Assembly: GCA_025153755.1 (NCBI GenBank)
Contig: JAOALD010000001.1
Span: forward strand, 682,001 to 746,000
Length of the DNA: 64,000 nt
Origin: SAR92 clade bacterium H921
Lineage (GTDB): Bacteria > Pseudomonadota > Gammaproteobacteria > Pseudomonadales > Porticoccaceae
Direction: 5' to 3'
Of the stretch, positions 30,225 through 40,487 are shown piece after piece. Made by a program: the position numbers and the translations under genes. Numbering within the stretch: position 1 is the first letter of the stretch; the number at the start of each line of letters is the position of its first letter. The notes beneath the pieces were generated by a model that worked only from the letters and a program-made list of their open reading frames with translations, had not been told where the DNA came from and ran no database searches.

Positions 30225-30971
30225 GTGTCCACCATCGATCGTCAGGCAAAAATTCGAATTGTACTAGTCAATACTACTCATCCGGGAAATATTGGCGGTG
30301 CTGCAAGAGCCATGAAAAATATGGGTCTCGCAGAACTATATTTGGTGCAGCCTCGTGAATACCCAGCACCGAGAGCCGTGTGGCGCGCGGCGGGTGCCCG
30401 AGATGTATTGACCAATGCCAAAGTCGTTGAAACCGTCGATGAAGCTATAGTCGGTTGTGGCCTTGTAGTTGGCACCAGTGCTCGAGAGCGAAGGATTCCG
30501 TGGCCGCTAATTAATCCTCGCGAATGCGGAACGCGAATCTGGCAAGAGTCTGAGACCCATGATGTGGCACTTTTATTTGGTCGCGAAGATCGGGGTTTGA
30601 CCAACGACGAACTGCAAAAATGCCACTATCATGTGCATATTCCCTCAAATCCAGAGTACAGCTCGCTGAATCTTGCGACGGCGGTGCAGGTTTTGGCCTA
30701 TGAGGTGCGTATGGCCAGCCTCGCAGATGAAGAGGGTAATCTTCCATCACTGGCCGAATGGGACCAGCCGCCAGTGACCGCAGAGGATCTTGAGTACTTC
30801 CATGAGCATCTCGTGCAGACTATGGAAGACTTGGGGTTCTATGATCCAGAAAATCCTAAACAGCTACTCACTCGCATGCGTAGGCTTTTTAATCGCACTC
30901 GTATGGATCAAATGGAAGTGTCAATACTGCGTGGTCTGCTGTCTTCAGTGCAGCGTATTATTAACAAATAA
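30225..30971 (+). CDS. trmJ: tRNA (cytidine/uridine-2'-O)-methyltransferase TrmJ
   Basis: A 248-residue SPOUT-class methyltransferase that methylates the ribose of position 32 in several tRNAs. The start at GTG 30225 follows AGAGG at the right distance; the frame start 33 bases upstream lacks one. Family motifs are IVLVNTTHPGNIGGAARAMKNMGL, LLFGREDRGLTNDEL and the trefoil-knot SAM loop HIPSNPEYSSLNLATAVQV. The final ~90 residues form the C-terminal dimerisation extension. It lies just upstream of iscR, as in E. coli. Confidence 0.94.
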   Translation: MSTIDRQAKIRIVLVNTTHPGNIGGAARAMKNMGLAELYLVQPREYPAPRAVWRAAGARDVLTNAKVVETVDEAIVGCGLVVGTSARERRIPWPLINPRECGTRIWQESETHDVALLFGREDRGLTNDELQKCHYHVHIPSNPEYSSLNLATAVQVLAYEVRMASLADEEGNLPSLAEWDQPPVTAEDLEYFHEHLVQTMEDLGFYDPENPKQLLTRMRRLFNRTRMDQMEVSILRGLLSSVQRIINK

Positions 30972-30992
30972 CTGATTAAAACATTAAGGTAT

Positions 30993-31025
30993 TTAATTGA
31001 CTAAAATAGTCGGTTATTAGATAAT
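30993..31025 (+). promoter_or_regulatory. iscR promoter with overlapping IscR-type operator
   Basis: TTGACT (30997-31002) and GATAAT (31020-31025) are spaced by exactly 17 bases. The 25-base stretch 30993-31017 contains the inverted GACT-AAAAT-AGTC core and matches the E. coli type 1 IscR site (as remembered) at about 22 of 25 positions. Holo-IscR bound here would cover the -35 box and repress the operon. Confidence 0.8.
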
Positions 31026-31064
31026 TGCACTTTGCTAAATTAGTGCCACGGACAGGATATAGCC

Positions 31065-31541
31065 ATGCGCTTAACAACTCGAGGACGTTACGCCGTGACG
31101 GCGATGCTCGATTTGACACTTCACGCCGAGGATAAGCCCATTTCTTTGGCTGATATCTCCGCGCGTCAGTCTATTTCGCTGTCTTACCTTGAGCAATTGT
31201 TTTCGCGCCTGCGCAAGTCTGGCCTAGTTTCCAGCGTTCGTGGTCCCGGCGGTGGTTATCATTTGGGGCGCAGCAGTGACGGCATATTTGTGGCCGAGAT
31301 TATCGATGCCGTGAGCGAGTCGATAGACACGACAAACTGTCAGGGAAAAGGCGACTGTCAGGGCGGCGACATCTGTTTAACTCACAATTTGTGGAGCGAT
31401 CTAAGCAAGGAAATCCATGGATTTCTAAATGGCATTAGTTTGGCTGATCTAGTCGCGAAACGAAACGTACAACATATAGCTCGGCGACAAGTTGATAAGT
31501 TGCTGGTTATAGATGACAACATGCAGGCAGGCGCCTGCTGA
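31065..31541 (+). CDS. iscR: Fe-S cluster assembly regulator IscR
   Basis: A 158-residue Rrf2-family winged-helix regulator that senses Fe-S status by binding a [2Fe-2S] cluster. It begins [20 protein letters not shown]; the wing is [14 protein letters not shown]. The three cluster cysteines and adjacent histidine are in [20 protein letters not shown] (about residues 92-110). It should repress its own operon when its cluster is loaded, through the operator found 40-70 bases upstream. First gene of the isc operon. Confidence 0.96.
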   Translation: MRLTTRGRYAVTAMLDLTLHAEDKPISLADISARQSISLSYLEQLFSRLRKSGLVSSVRGPGGGYHLGRSSDGIFVAEIIDAVSESIDTTNCQGKGDCQGGDICLTHNLWSDLSKEIHGFLNGISLADLVAKRNVQHIARRQVDKLLVIDDNMQAGAC

Positions 31542-31555
31542 CTTTGGAGTAATTA

Positions 31556-32770
31556 ATGAACCTACCCATTTACCTGGATTATGCGTCCACAACGCCGGTA
31601 GACCCAGCTGTTGCAGATAAAATGATGCAATTTTTGACCCCTACAGGGCAATTTGGTAATCCAGCATCTCGGTCCCATGTATTTGGCTGGCAGGCAGAGG
31701 CTGCGGTTGAAGATGCGCGGAGCGATGTAGCAACGCTGATTGGCGCGGACCCGCGTGAAATAGTTTGGACTAGTGGTGCCACAGAGGCTAATAATCTGGC
31801 GATTAAAGGCTGTGCCCACTTTAACCAGCGTAAAGGCAAGCATGTAATTACCTCTAGGATTGAACACAAAGCGGTGCTGGATACCTGCCGTCAGTTAGAG
31901 CGTGAGGGTTGGGAAGTAACCTACCTTGACCCTGACTCGAATGGACTGATTCAGCCACAGATGGTCGCCGATGCGATTCGCGAAGACACCACTGTTGTAT
32001 CGATCATGCATGTCAACAACGAGTTGGGCACACTTAACGATATTGCCGAGATTGGGGCTGTTTGTCGTGAGAAAAAGGTTTTTTTCCATGTAGACGCGGC
32101 CCAAAGCGCAGGTAAAACTGCAATTGATGTCGAGGCCATGAACGTGGATATGATGTCGTTTTCGGCTCACAAAATATATGGACCCAAAGGTATTGGCGCA
32201 CTCTATGTGCGCCGCAAACCGCGCGTCCGCATTGAAGCGCAGATGCATGGCGGCGGTCATGAGCGTGGCATGAGGTCAGGTACTTTGCCGACCCATCAGA
32301 TTGTGGGTATGGGTGAAGCCTTTAAGGTGGGTTTCCAAAATCTGGCTGAAGAGTCGGCTCGCATTGAAGCGCTGCGCACGCGACTATGGGAAGGCGTCTC
32401 CGATATGGAAGAGGTGCATCTCAATGGTTCTGCAGATCAGCATGTGCCGGGTATCGTCAATATCAGTTTTGCTTTTGTAGAGGGTGAGTCGCTGATTATG
32501 GCTCTGCGCGACCTTGCTGTATCCTCAGGTTCAGCCTGTACCTCAGCCAGTCTTGAGCCCTCCTATGTACTGCGTGCATTGGGATTAAATGACGAGATGG
32601 CCCATAGTTCAATCCGCTTCAGTATCGGTCGCTACACCAGTGAGGACGATATTGATAGAGCTATTGCAAAGGTGCGTCATGCGGTTGAAAAACTGAGAGA
32701 ACTATCGCCCCTTTGGGATATGTTCAAAGATGGCGTAGATCTAAATACGGTAGAGTGGGCTGCGCACTAA
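31556..32770 (+). CDS. iscS: Cysteine desulfurase IscS
   Basis: A 404-residue PLP enzyme that takes sulfur from cysteine as a persulfide and hands it to IscU and other acceptors. It starts [15 protein letters not shown], has the PLP lysine in [12 protein letters not shown] (about residue 206) and the persulfide cysteine in [19 protein letters not shown] (about residue 326), with the family's C-terminal end [20 protein letters not shown]. It is 14 bases behind iscR. Confidence 0.98.
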   Translation: MNLPIYLDYASTTPVDPAVADKMMQFLTPTGQFGNPASRSHVFGWQAEAAVEDARSDVATLIGADPREIVWTSGATEANNLAIKGCAHFNQRKGKHVITSRIEHKAVLDTCRQLEREGWEVTYLDPDSNGLIQPQMVADAIREDTTVVSIMHVNNELGTLNDIAEIGAVCREKKVFFHVDAAQSAGKTAIDVEAMNVDMMSFSAHKIYGPKGIGALYVRRKPRVRIEAQMHGGGHERGMRSGTLPTHQIVGMGEAFKVGFQNLAEESARIEALRTRLWEGVSDMEEVHLNGSADQHVPGIVNISFAFVEGESLIMALRDLAVSSGSACTSASLEPSYVLRALGLNDEMAHSSIRFSIGRYTSEDDIDRAIAKVRHAVEKLRELSPLWDMFKDGVDLNTVEWAAH

Positions 32771-32816
32771 GGCAGTTTGAAAGTAGTTTAAACAAATTTA
32801 AAAAGGAGTCATCAAC

Positions 32817-33200
32817 ATGGCTTACAGTGAAAAAGTAATTGACCATTACGAAAATCCACGCAACGTTGGCAAGTTAGACGATAGTTCAAAAAATGTCGGT
32901 ACTGGCATGGTAGGGGCCCCTGCCTGCGGTGACGTTATGCGTCTGCAGATTCAGGTTAATGATGAAGGCATTATTGAAGATGCTAAATTCAAGACCTACG
33001 GCTGTGGCTCTGCTATTGCCTCTAGTTCGTTGCTAACCGAATGGGTAAAGGGGCAGCATATAGATGCTGCTGCCGATATTAAAAATACTGAGATAGCTGA
33101 AGAACTGGCACTACCGCCAGTAAAAATTCACTGTTCTGTGCTGGCTGAAGACGCCATAAAAGCAGCAGTTCGCGATGTTAGAGAGAAGCAGGGCCAATAA
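32817..33200 (+). CDS. iscU: Fe-S cluster scaffold IscU
   Basis: A 127-residue scaffold on which [2Fe-2S] and [4Fe-4S] clusters form. The ligands are conserved: cysteine in APACGDVM, cysteine in YGCGSAIASSS, and cysteine in LPPVKIHCSVLAEDAIK, which includes the HscA recognition motif LPPVK. A strong AAGGAG lies ahead of the start. It sits between iscS and iscA as in other operons. Confidence 0.98.
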   Translation: MAYSEKVIDHYENPRNVGKLDDSSKNVGTGMVGAPACGDVMRLQIQVNDEGIIEDAKFKTYGCGSAIASSSLLTEWVKGQHIDAAADIKNTEIAEELALPPVKIHCSVLAEDAIKAAVRDVREKQGQ

Positions 33201-33203
33201 GCT

Positions 33204-33527
33204 ATGGCAATCACCATGACCTCAGCTGCTGAGCAGCATGTTGTTAAGCACCTCGAACATCGGGCCAAAGGTATGGGAATCAGGCTTGGTGTGCGCACCA
33301 CAGGGTGCTCTGGTCTGTCCTATGTGTTGGAGTTTGTCGATGATGCTGCTGCAGAAGATCAAGTATTTCTGTGCGGTGATGTAAAGCTTATTATTGACCC
33401 CAAAAGTTTGCTATACCTTGATGGTACTGAGCTTGATTACGTCAAAGAAGGTCTAAACGAAGGCTTTGAATTTAAAAACCCCAATGTCAAAGATGAATGT
33501 GGTTGTGGCGAAAGCTTCCATATCTAA
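33204..33527 (+). CDS. iscA: A-type Fe-S carrier IscA
   Basis: A 107-residue carrier that delivers clusters to apoproteins. The three conserved cysteines are present: [13 protein letters not shown] near residue 35 and the terminal pair in DECGCGESF. It starts three bases after iscU. A gap of 52 bases separates it from hscB. Confidence 0.96.
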   Translation: MAITMTSAAEQHVVKHLEHRAKGMGIRLGVRTTGCSGLSYVLEFVDDAAAEDQVFLCGDVKLIIDPKSLLYLDGTELDYVKEGLNEGFEFKNPNVKDECGCGESFHI

Positions 33528-33579
33528 CTACTTTGACTGATAACGCTGCGGCGCGCTCATAGAATAGGTCCATAGCCTC

Positions 33580-34110
33580 TTGAATCTCTCCAGTGATTTC
33601 TTCGAAATTTTCGCTATTCCGGCCACCTGGCAAGTTGAACCTGGTCAACTGGATTTAAGATACCGCAGCCTGCAGCAAGAGTTCCATCCCGACCGCTACG
33701 CCAACAAAGGTGCTGTTGAAAAGCGTCTTGCAGTGCAGACCGCTTCTTTGATTAATCAGGCCTATGAAACCTTGAAGTCGCCGCTAAAACGGGCCCAGTA
33801 TCTGCTCCAGTTAAAACAGATCGATGCTAGCCAGGACAGCCATATCACCAGCGATGGTACTTTTCTAATGCACCAGATAGAGCTGCGCGAAGAGCTTTCA
33901 GATGTGAGAAATAATGAGGATCCTTTTGCCGCACTTAACAGTTTGCGCACTGGCGTTGAGGCTAGCTATATCGAACAGCAGAGCCAATTCCAAATTCAAT
34001 ATCAGTCACAGGCCTATGATCAGGCCTACGATACAGTGGCTAAAATGCAATTTTCCGCCAAGTTGTTAGATGAAATAGAACAGCTTGAAGTAGATTTAGA
34101 GGACCAATAA
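33580..34110 (+). CDS. hscB: Co-chaperone HscB (J-domain protein)
   Basis: A 176-residue protein whose N-terminal J domain carries the HPD motif in EFHPDRYANKG near residue 36, followed by INQAYETLKSPLKRAQYLL. The C-terminal three-helix bundle binds IscU and presents it to HscA. The start is TTG at 33580; no ATG precedes the conserved DFFEIFAIP segment. Confidence 0.94.
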   Translation: MNLSSDFFEIFAIPATWQVEPGQLDLRYRSLQQEFHPDRYANKGAVEKRLAVQTASLINQAYETLKSPLKRAQYLLQLKQIDASQDSHITSDGTFLMHQIELREELSDVRNNEDPFAALNSLRTGVEASYIEQQSQFQIQYQSQAYDQAYDTVAKMQFSAKLLDEIEQLEVDLEDQ

Positions 34111-34113
34111 CTA

Positions 34114-35988
34114 GTGGCATTACTGCAAATCTCCGAGCCGGGCCAGTCACCTCAGCCCCATCAGCGCAAACATGCGGTGGGTATAGATCTGGGCACTACT
34201 AATTCATTGGTAGCGACAGTGCGCAGTGGTATGGCGGAGGTGCTGGCGGATGAGCAGGGCAGGGAGCTATTACCATCAGTGGCTCATTACACCTCAATGG
34301 GAGTTAGCTGTGTGGGTCACGAAGCCGCCGAGCACAACGTAAGTGACCCGCTCAATACCCTGGCCTCAGTGAAGCGCCTGATGGGTCGTGGCCTGGTGGA
34401 CGTAAAAAGCTTTGGTGATCAGCTGCCCTATGAATTTGCAGCGGACGATGGCGGCATGCCCAAGATAAAAACTATGGCAGGACTGGTAAGTCCAATTCAG
34501 GTCTCTGCTGAAATACTACGTAAGCTGGCGGGTCGTGCTGAGATTGCCTTCGATAGTATGCTTGATGGCGCTGTTATTACCGTTCCTGCCTATTTTGACG
34601 AAGCTCAACGGCAGGCGACTAAAGACGCGGCTACATTGGCTGGTATAAAAGTACTACGCCTGTTAAATGAGCCTACAGCAGCTGCTATAGCCTATGGTTT
34701 AGATCAAGATCAGGATCAAGAGCGAATAATCGCAATTTATGATCTCGGGGGCGGTACCTTCGATATTAGTATTTTGCGCCTTTCTAAAGGTGTCTTTGAG
34801 GTGCTTGCCACCGGAGGAGACTCTGCCCTAGGTGGTGATGATTTCGACCATGCTATTGCCGACTGGTTGCGCCGGCAAATTGGTATGGGTGAAAACCTTG
34901 ATCCCATTGAACAGCGCACTCTGTTGGAAACCGCTAAATCAGCAAAAGAAGAGTTAACTGTTGCAGAGCAGGCCGAGTTAGATGTCTTTGATTGGCAGGG
35001 CACCATTACTCGCCCAATCATGCACAGCCTGATCGATGATTTAATCGACAAGACACTTCGTGCATGTAAGCGTTCGCTTCGTGATGCTGGCCTTAATACA
35101 GCTAGTATAAGCAATGTCATCCTAGTTGGTGGCTCGACCAGAACTCCCAGAGTGGGTGAAAAAGTCGCCGAACTATTTGGTCGTGAGCCTCTGTGTAACC
35201 TCGATCCAGACCAGGTAGTTGCCATGGGTGCAGCGTTGCAGGCGGAAGTGCTAGTAGGTAATAAGTCCGGTGATGACATGTTGCTGTTAGACGTTATTCC
35301 GCTATCTCTGGGTGTAGAAACTATGGGTGGTTTAATTGAAAAAATTATTCACAGAAATACCACTATCCCAGTGGCCAAGGCTCAGGAATTCACTACGTTC
35401 AAGGATGGCCAAACCGCCATGGCCATCCATATCTTGCAGGGGGAGCGTGAACTGGCTTCAGACTGCCGATCTCTAGCTCGTTTTGATTTGCGCGGTATTC
35501 CACCGATGGTGGCAGGCGCAGCCAAAATCCGCGTTGCCTACCAGGTGGATGCCGACGGACTACTGAGTGTCTCGGCTCGGGAGTTAACCAGCAATGTTGA
35601 ATCCAGAATTGAAGTAAAGCCATCCTATGGCTTGGGTGAAGAAGAAATTACCAATATGCTGCAAGATTCGTTTAGTAATGCACGAGAGGATATGCAGGCG
35701 CGAGCGCTACGCGAGCAGCAGGTCGAAGCCGACCGCATGATTGAAGACCTGCTCGCTGCGATCTATAAAGATGGCGATGCTCTGCTAGATAGTGAAGAGC
35801 GCCGCTGCTTAAAAGTGGCAATTGAAGAGTTGCGGGAATTGCGCGAAACCACCAAAGAACATCGCCCATTGGCGCGGCAGATAGAATCCGTAGCCAAAGC
35901 CAGTGAAGAATTTGCCGCCAGACGCATGGACGCTAGCATCAGAAGTGCATTGGCAGGTCAGTCGCTGGATGAAATTGATAAAGGATAG
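34114..35988 (+). CDS. hscA: Fe-S assembly chaperone HscA (Hsp70 class)
   Basis: A 624-residue Hsp70 homologue that helps release clusters from IscU. The ATPase domain shows [29 protein letters not shown] and [16 protein letters not shown]; the substrate-binding domain begins near residue 390 ([17 protein letters not shown]) and ends with an alpha-helical lid. GTG start three bases after hscB. It is slightly longer at the amino end than DnaK, as usual for HscA. Confidence 0.96.
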   Translation: MALLQISEPGQSPQPHQRKHAVGIDLGTTNSLVATVRSGMAEVLADEQGRELLPSVAHYTSMGVSCVGHEAAEHNVSDPLNTLASVKRLMGRGLVDVKSFGDQLPYEFAADDGGMPKIKTMAGLVSPIQVSAEILRKLAGRAEIAFDSMLDGAVITVPAYFDEAQRQATKDAATLAGIKVLRLLNEPTAAAIAYGLDQDQDQERIIAIYDLGGGTFDISILRLSKGVFEVLATGGDSALGGDDFDHAIADWLRRQIGMGENLDPIEQRTLLETAKSAKEELTVAEQAELDVFDWQGTITRPIMHSLIDDLIDKTLRACKRSLRDAGLNTASISNVILVGGSTRTPRVGEKVAELFGREPLCNLDPDQVVAMGAALQAEVLVGNKSGDDMLLLDVIPLSLGVETMGGLIEKIIHRNTTIPVAKAQEFTTFKDGQTAMAIHILQGERELASDCRSLARFDLRGIPPMVAGAAKIRVAYQVDADGLLSVSARELTSNVESRIEVKPSYGLGEEEITNMLQDSFSNAREDMQARALREQQVEADRMIEDLLAAIYKDGDALLDSEERRCLKVAIEELRELRETTKEHRPLARQIESVAKASEEFAARRMDASIRSALAGQSLDEIDKG

Positions 35989-35992
35989 AAGC

Positions 35993-36331
35993 ATGCCTAA
36001 AATAGTATTTTTACCCCATCACGAGATTTGCCCAGAGGGCGCTGTGGTTGAAGCCAATAGAGGTGAAAGTATCTGTGATGCCGCCCTGCGCAATGGCTTA
36101 GATATTGAGCATGCCTGTGAAATGTCCTGTGCTTGCACCACCTGTCACGTGCATATTCGTGAAGGCTTTGCAGAACTGCCCGAGGCGGATGAGTTGGAAG
36201 AAGATTTTCTCGACAAGGCCTGGGGAGTAGACCCAGACTCGCGTCTAAGCTGTCAGGTAATAATGGAAGAGCAGGACCTGGTTGTTGAGATACCTAAATA
36301 CACCATTAATATGGTGTCTGAACGTCATTAA
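35993..36331 (+). CDS. fdx: ISC-type [2Fe-2S] ferredoxin
   Basis: A 112-residue adrenodoxin-like ferredoxin that gives electrons for cluster assembly. The cluster cysteines are in HACEMSCACTTCHV (C-x5-C-x2-C) near residue 42 and LSCQVIM near residue 87. ATG 35993 with AAGGATAG upstream, five bases after hscA, gives the normal length; the longer frame upstream only overlaps hscA. Confidence 0.96.
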   Translation: MPKIVFLPHHEICPEGAVVEANRGESICDAALRNGLDIEHACEMSCACTTCHVHIREGFAELPEADELEEDFLDKAWGVDPDSRLSCQVIMEEQDLVVEIPKYTINMVSERH

Positions 36332-36372
36332 ACATCTATCCAGATCACAGGTAGCGATTGGAGTAATAGACC

Positions 36373-36570
36373 ATGATTAAGTGGACTGATATCAACGATA
36401 TTGCCATAGAGTTGACAGACACTCATCCAGATGTGGACCCACAGTACGTTAATTTTGTGGACCTGCGAAAATGGGTTCTTGAGATTGAGGGGTTCTCTGA
36501 TGATCCGGATCGCTGTGGCGAGAAGATTCTAGAGGCGATTCAGATGGCTTGGATAGAAGAGCAGGACTAG
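36373..36570 (+). CDS. iscX: IscX (YfhJ), Fe-S assembly adaptor
   Basis: A 65-residue acidic protein with the IscX signature WTDINDIAIELTD, HPDVDPQYVNFVDLRKWV and AWIEEQD at the end. It binds IscS and iron and modulates cluster assembly. A GGAG precedes its ATG. It is the last gene of the isc operon here. Confidence 0.95.
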   Translation: MIKWTDINDIAIELTDTHPDVDPQYVNFVDLRKWVLEIEGFSDDPDRCGEKILEAIQMAWIEEQD

Positions 36571-36677
36571 TCAAATCTATTGGCAAGTGGCATGAGTTTG
36601 CTTGGCTGTGGATGTGCGGTAAATGCCTGTGCTTTCGACTCAATACTGTTATCTGACCTCTGGGTCGCGATAAATAT

Positions 36678-36720
36678 CAGCCCGTCTAATTATGTATGCC
36701 ATTCAGGCTGAAATTTTTTT
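36678..36720 (+). terminator. Possible terminator of the isc operon
   Basis: CAGCC (36678) and GGCTG (36706) can pair around a 23-base loop, followed by AAA and a run of seven T at 36714-36720. The stem is short, so support is weak. The 285 bases between iscX and ndk otherwise hold no gene. Confidence 0.3.
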
Positions 36721-36788
36721 GGCAGGTCTTGGTGACCCAGATAATAAAAGCGTTGTTACCGCCTTCTTGTGCAGGTAAAATCCGCGCC

Positions 36789-36807
36789 ATTGCCCGTAAG
36801 GGCTAAT
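36789..36807 (+). other. Short hairpin ATTGCCC-GTAA-GGGC upstream of ndk
   Basis: Four-base GCCC/GGGC stem with GTAA loop followed by TAATTTT, about 53 bases before the ndk start. It resembles the element at 9181 ahead of mrp. Could be a shared 5' leader structure or coincidence. Confidence 0.25.
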
Positions 36808-36855
36808 TTTAACCCTACTACTAACTAGTCTAATCCCCATTTTGGAGAACTCTTC

Positions 36856-37281
36856 ATGGCGACTGAACGCACCCTATCCATTATCAAGCCCGATGCCGTT
36901 GCAAAAAACGTTGTTGGTCAAATCCTGAGCCGCTTTGAATCTGCCGGTCTAAAAATCGTAGCCTGTAAAATGCAGCAACTGAGCCAAGAACAGGCAGAAG
37001 GTTTTTATGCTGAGCACAGAGAACGTCCTTTCTTTGCAGATCTGGTCGCATTTATGACCTCAGGCCCAGTATCTGTGCAGGTACTGGAAGGCGAAAATGC
37101 CATTATGACTAACCGAGATCTGATGGGTGCGACTAACCCAAAAGAAGCTGCAGCTGGTACTATTCGTGCAGACTTTGCGCAATCAATTGACGCCAACGCC
37201 GCTCACGGCTCTGATTCAGCCGAATCTGCAGCACGTGAAGTTGCATACTTTTTTGCAGACAACGAGATTTGCCCTCGTTAA
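36856..37281 (+). CDS. ndk: Nucleoside diphosphate kinase
   Basis: A 141-residue enzyme that balances nucleoside triphosphates by phosphate transfer. It starts [15 protein letters not shown] and carries the phospho-histidine in [12 protein letters not shown] near residue 117. The start has TTTGGAGAA upstream. It precedes rlmN by 34 bases, an arrangement conserved with pilF, ispG and hisS. Confidence 0.97.
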   Translation: MATERTLSIIKPDAVAKNVVGQILSRFESAGLKIVACKMQQLSQEQAEGFYAEHRERPFFADLVAFMTSGPVSVQVLEGENAIMTNRDLMGATNPKEAAAGTIRADFAQSIDANAAHGSDSAESAAREVAYFFADNEICPR

Positions 37282-37315
37282 ACACAGACATTAGGGCAAT
37301 AAGGCCCTGGAACCT

Positions 37316-38482
37316 ATGCCAAAACAAGTTGAAGTAACAGCAATCGGCGCCGAACCCCAGCAAGCTAAAACTAACCTGCTGGGGTTTTCTGCTTCCAAAC
37401 TCGGTGACTTTTTCGAAGAAATCGGTGAAAAACGCTTTCGTGCGACCCAGATCATTAAGTGGATCCACCAGATGGGTGAGTGTGATCTCGATCAGATGAC
37501 CAATATATCGAAAGATCTCCGTGAAAGACTTAAAAGCATCGCCGAGATCAAGCTCCCAGAGGTGGTGAGCTGTCAGGATTCGGTTGATGGCACCAGAAAA
37601 TGGCTAATTAAAGTCGATGGCGGTAGCTGTATTGAAATGGTGTATATACCCGAACGTGAGCGCGGCACTCTCTGTGTCTCCTCACAAATCGGCTGTGCTC
37701 TGGACTGCAGTTTTTGCGCCACTGGCAAACAGGGCTTTAACCGCGATCTCACCGCGGCAGAAATTATTGGCCAACTGTGGATAGCCGCAGACTCCTTTAA
37801 TCAGTTTGAGCACAAGGCTCCGCGTAGAGTCACTAATGTAGTGATGATGGGCATGGGCGAACCGCTGATGAACTTCGACAACGTTGTCGATGCCATGAAT
37901 ATTATGCTCGAAGACAATGCCTACGGGCTCTCAAAGCGCCGTGTGACCCTGAGCACTGCAGGGGTAGTGCCAGCACTGGATAAGCTTGCCGAGGTGAGTG
38001 ATGTGTCACTGGCAATTTCACTACATGCACCGAACGACAAATTGCGTAATGAACTTGTGCCGATCAATCGTAAATACAACCTGCAGCAATTTATTGACAG
38101 CGCAGCCAGTTATATTGACAAGATGCCGGATAATCGCCGCAAGGCTACTGTCGAATATACATTGATGGATCAGGTCAATGATCGCACGGTACACGCTCGT
38201 GAGCTGGCTGTATTATTAAAAGATTTACCGTGCAAAATAAATCTGATTCCCTTTAACCCCTTTCCAGGTTCCGAGTATAAACGGGTTACCAATACGGCAC
38301 TAAATCGGTTTAGGGACATTCTGGCAGGGGAGGGTTACACTGTGACCGTGCGCACCACGCGAGGTGACGATATTGCGGCAGCCTGTGGCCAATTGGCGGG
38401 CGAAGTTAATGACAAAACCCGCCGTCAGGAACGCTATAAAAAACGGCTAGAAGAGGTGCAGTCAGTAAAAATTATCGAATAG
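37316..38482 (+). CDS. rlmN: Dual-specificity 23S rRNA/tRNA m2A methyltransferase RlmN
   Basis: A 388-residue radical SAM enzyme that methylates C2 of A2503 in 23S rRNA and A37 in some tRNAs. The CxxxCxxC cluster motif is [19 protein letters not shown] (about residue 125), with [13 protein letters not shown] as SAM motif. The second catalytic cysteine is in [12 protein letters not shown] near the carboxyl end. It needs a [4Fe-4S] cluster, so it depends on the isc genes upstream. Confidence 0.97.
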   Translation: MPKQVEVTAIGAEPQQAKTNLLGFSASKLGDFFEEIGEKRFRATQIIKWIHQMGECDLDQMTNISKDLRERLKSIAEIKLPEVVSCQDSVDGTRKWLIKVDGGSCIEMVYIPERERGTLCVSSQIGCALDCSFCATGKQGFNRDLTAAEIIGQLWIAADSFNQFEHKAPRRVTNVVMMGMGEPLMNFDNVVDAMNIMLEDNAYGLSKRRVTLSTAGVVPALDKLAEVSDVSLAISLHAPNDKLRNELVPINRKYNLQQFIDSAASYIDKMPDNRRKATVEYTLMDQVNDRTVHARELAVLLKDLPCKINLIPFNPFPGSEYKRVTNTALNRFRDILAGEGYTVTVRTTRGDDIAAACGQLAGEVNDKTRRQERYKKRLEEVQSVKIIE

Positions 38483-38544
38483 ACGATGGTGTTGGAGTCA
38501 CTTAGTCGTTAGCAGTATGTGGCTAGCAAGCAGAGGGACATGGA

Positions 38545-39336
38545 ATGGTCGTAAAAAATCTAGATAGATTTTTAGTAATAATTTTTTTAGGCGTGGCAAT
38601 ACTGGCAGCAGGATGTGTGTCGACAATGTCGCAACCTCGACAGGCAGGAGATCCCGAGGCGGCATACCAGCAGCATCTCAAACTGGCCATGCATTACATA
38701 GGTGCAAAAAATCGGGACCTAGCCAGAGTACATTTAGAAAAAGCAGGTCAGATCGACTCAGGACTTGCTCGGGCGCAGGTTTCGCGGTTATACAATGGTT
38801 ATGCATTGCTCTACCAGTTGGAGTTGGAGACAGAATTAGCTGAGGCTCATTACCGCAAAGCCATAACCAGTAATAAACACGACAGCATGGTGCGCTATAA
38901 TTATGCGGCGTTTTTGTTTAATCAGAGCCGTTTTAAAGAGGCGCTCAAACAGATACAAGTTGCCAGTGACGACCTAGGCTATGGGCGGCGTCCTCAGGCT
39001 TTTTATATAATGGGCCTGTGCCAGTCCAGGCTGGATAAAAGTGAGCAAGCACTGAGCTCGTTTGAAAAAGCAACGCACCTAGAGCCGCGATTTGCAGACC
39101 CATATTTGGAGATTGGAGAAATATACTTTGGGCAGCAGAAATATTTTAACGCCAAACGTGTGCTAGACCAGTATGCTCTGTTAGCTCAGTCTACAGCTAA
39201 AAGTCTGTGGCTGTCTGTGCGGCTGGAAGGCCGCCTTGGTAATAGAGATAAGGCTTCGAGCCAGGGTCTACAATTGAAAAATTTATTTCCGTACTCAAAA
39301 GAAAACGTCGAGTATCAAAAATGGTTGAATCGGTAA
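38545..39336 (+). CDS. pilF: Type IV pilus biogenesis TPR lipoprotein PilF/PilW
   Basis: A 263-residue protein with a lipoprotein signal (lipobox AAGC in LAAGCVSTMSQ, cysteine near residue 24) and about five to six tetratricopeptide repeats (for example HYRKAITSNKHDSMVRYNYA, FYIMGLCQSRLDKSEQALSS). In other bacteria PilF pilots the PilQ secretin to the outer membrane. It lies between rlmN and ispG as in Pseudomonas, but the rodZ-like gene usually found between pilF and ispG is absent. Confidence 0.9.
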   Translation: MVVKNLDRFLVIIFLGVAILAAGCVSTMSQPRQAGDPEAAYQQHLKLAMHYIGAKNRDLARVHLEKAGQIDSGLARAQVSRLYNGYALLYQLELETELAEAHYRKAITSNKHDSMVRYNYAAFLFNQSRFKEALKQIQVASDDLGYGRRPQAFYIMGLCQSRLDKSEQALSSFEKATHLEPRFADPYLEIGEIYFGQQKYFNAKRVLDQYALLAQSTAKSLWLSVRLEGRLGNRDKASSQGLQLKNLFPYSKENVEYQKWLNR

Positions 39337-39344
39337 TTGAGTAG

Positions 39345-40469
39345 ATGTTTAGTAAAACCCCAATAGTAAGACGCAAGTCGCGGCAGATTATGGTAGGCAA
39401 TGTTCCGGTAGGCGGCGATGCGCCTATTTCCGTGCAGAGCATGACCAACACCAGTACCGGGGATGTTGCTGCCACCGTAGAGCAAATAAAACGTATTCAG
39501 CTAGCGGGCGCCGATATAGTGCGAGTGTCCGTTCCCTCGCTCGAGGAGGCCGAAGCCTTCGGTCGAATTCGCAAGCTTGTCGATATTCCCCTAATTGCTG
39601 ATATTCACTTTGATCACAATATTGCTCTGCGGGTAGCCGATCTAGGTGTTGACTGTCTACGCATCAATCCCGGTAATATCACCAGAGAAGACCGGCTACG
39701 TGAGGTGATCGCCAAGGCCCGCGACCTTAGCATTCCTATTCGCATTGGGGTTAATGCTGGCTCCCTGGGTAAGGACCTCTTGCGCAAATACAGTGAACCC
39801 ACCGCCGAAGCCTTGGTTGAGTCTGCCATGCGCAATGTCGAACTGCTCGACAAGTATGATTTCCAAGACTTCAAAGTGAGTGTGAAAGCCTCAGATATTT
39901 TTATGGCTGTGGCAGCCTACCGAGATCTAGCTAAGCGCATTGAGCAACCATTACATCTTGGTATTACCGAAGCTGGTGGTCTCCGCTCAGGCACAGTAAA
40001 GTCGGCCATCGGTCTTGGTGCGCTTTTGCTTGATGGTATTGGCGATACAGTGCGCATTTCATTGGCCGCGGACCCAGCCGAAGAGGCCAAGGTAGCCTGG
40101 GATATGCTACGCAGTTTAAGATTGCGCAGCAAAGGTATTAACTTTATAGCCTGCCCCAGCTGTTCACGGCAGAACTTTGATGTCATTAATACCGTCAACG
40201 AATTAGAGAACCGTCTTGAAGATATTACCGTGCCTATGGATGTGTCCATTATTGGCTGCATTGTCAATGGCCCAGGGGAAGCAAAGGAGTCTGATTTTGG
40301 GCTGACCGGTGGCTCGCCAGCTAATCTAGTTTATATCGATGGTGTGCCCGACCATAAGTTGGGCAATGACAACCTAGTTGACGAATTAGAGGCGCGGATT
40401 CGCACTAGGGCCGCGGCCAAAGAGATTGAGCTGGCCAAAGATGCAGATAACTTAATTGCCAAAGCTTAA
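39345..40469 (+). CDS. ispG: 4-hydroxy-3-methylbut-2-enyl diphosphate synthase (flavodoxin type)
   Basis: A 374-residue [4Fe-4S] enzyme of the MEP isoprenoid pathway that reduces MEcPP to HMBPP. It begins [18 protein letters not shown]. The cluster cysteines are in [12 protein letters not shown] (about residue 270) and [18 protein letters not shown] (about residue 305). The start is eight bases after pilF. Confidence 0.97.
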   Translation: MFSKTPIVRRKSRQIMVGNVPVGGDAPISVQSMTNTSTGDVAATVEQIKRIQLAGADIVRVSVPSLEEAEAFGRIRKLVDIPLIADIHFDHNIALRVADLGVDCLRINPGNITREDRLREVIAKARDLSIPIRIGVNAGSLGKDLLRKYSEPTAEALVESAMRNVELLDKYDFQDFKVSVKASDIFMAVAAYRDLAKRIEQPLHLGITEAGGLRSGTVKSAIGLGALLLDGIGDTVRISLAADPAEEAKVAWDMLRSLRLRSKGINFIACPSCSRQNFDVINTVNELENRLEDITVPMDVSIIGCIVNGPGEAKESDFGLTGGSPANLVYIDGVPDHKLGNDNLVDELEARIRTRAAAKEIELAKDADNLIAKA

Positions 40470-40487
40470 AAGAGTAATAATACAATT

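Noticed and set aside
34737-35279. 180-codon antisense frame over hscA
   Set aside because: A shadow of the conserved chaperone coding sequence; no independent features.
35903-35992. N-terminal extension of the ferredoxin gene
   Set aside because: It lies inside hscA; ATG 35993 has a good ribosome site and matches Fdx length.
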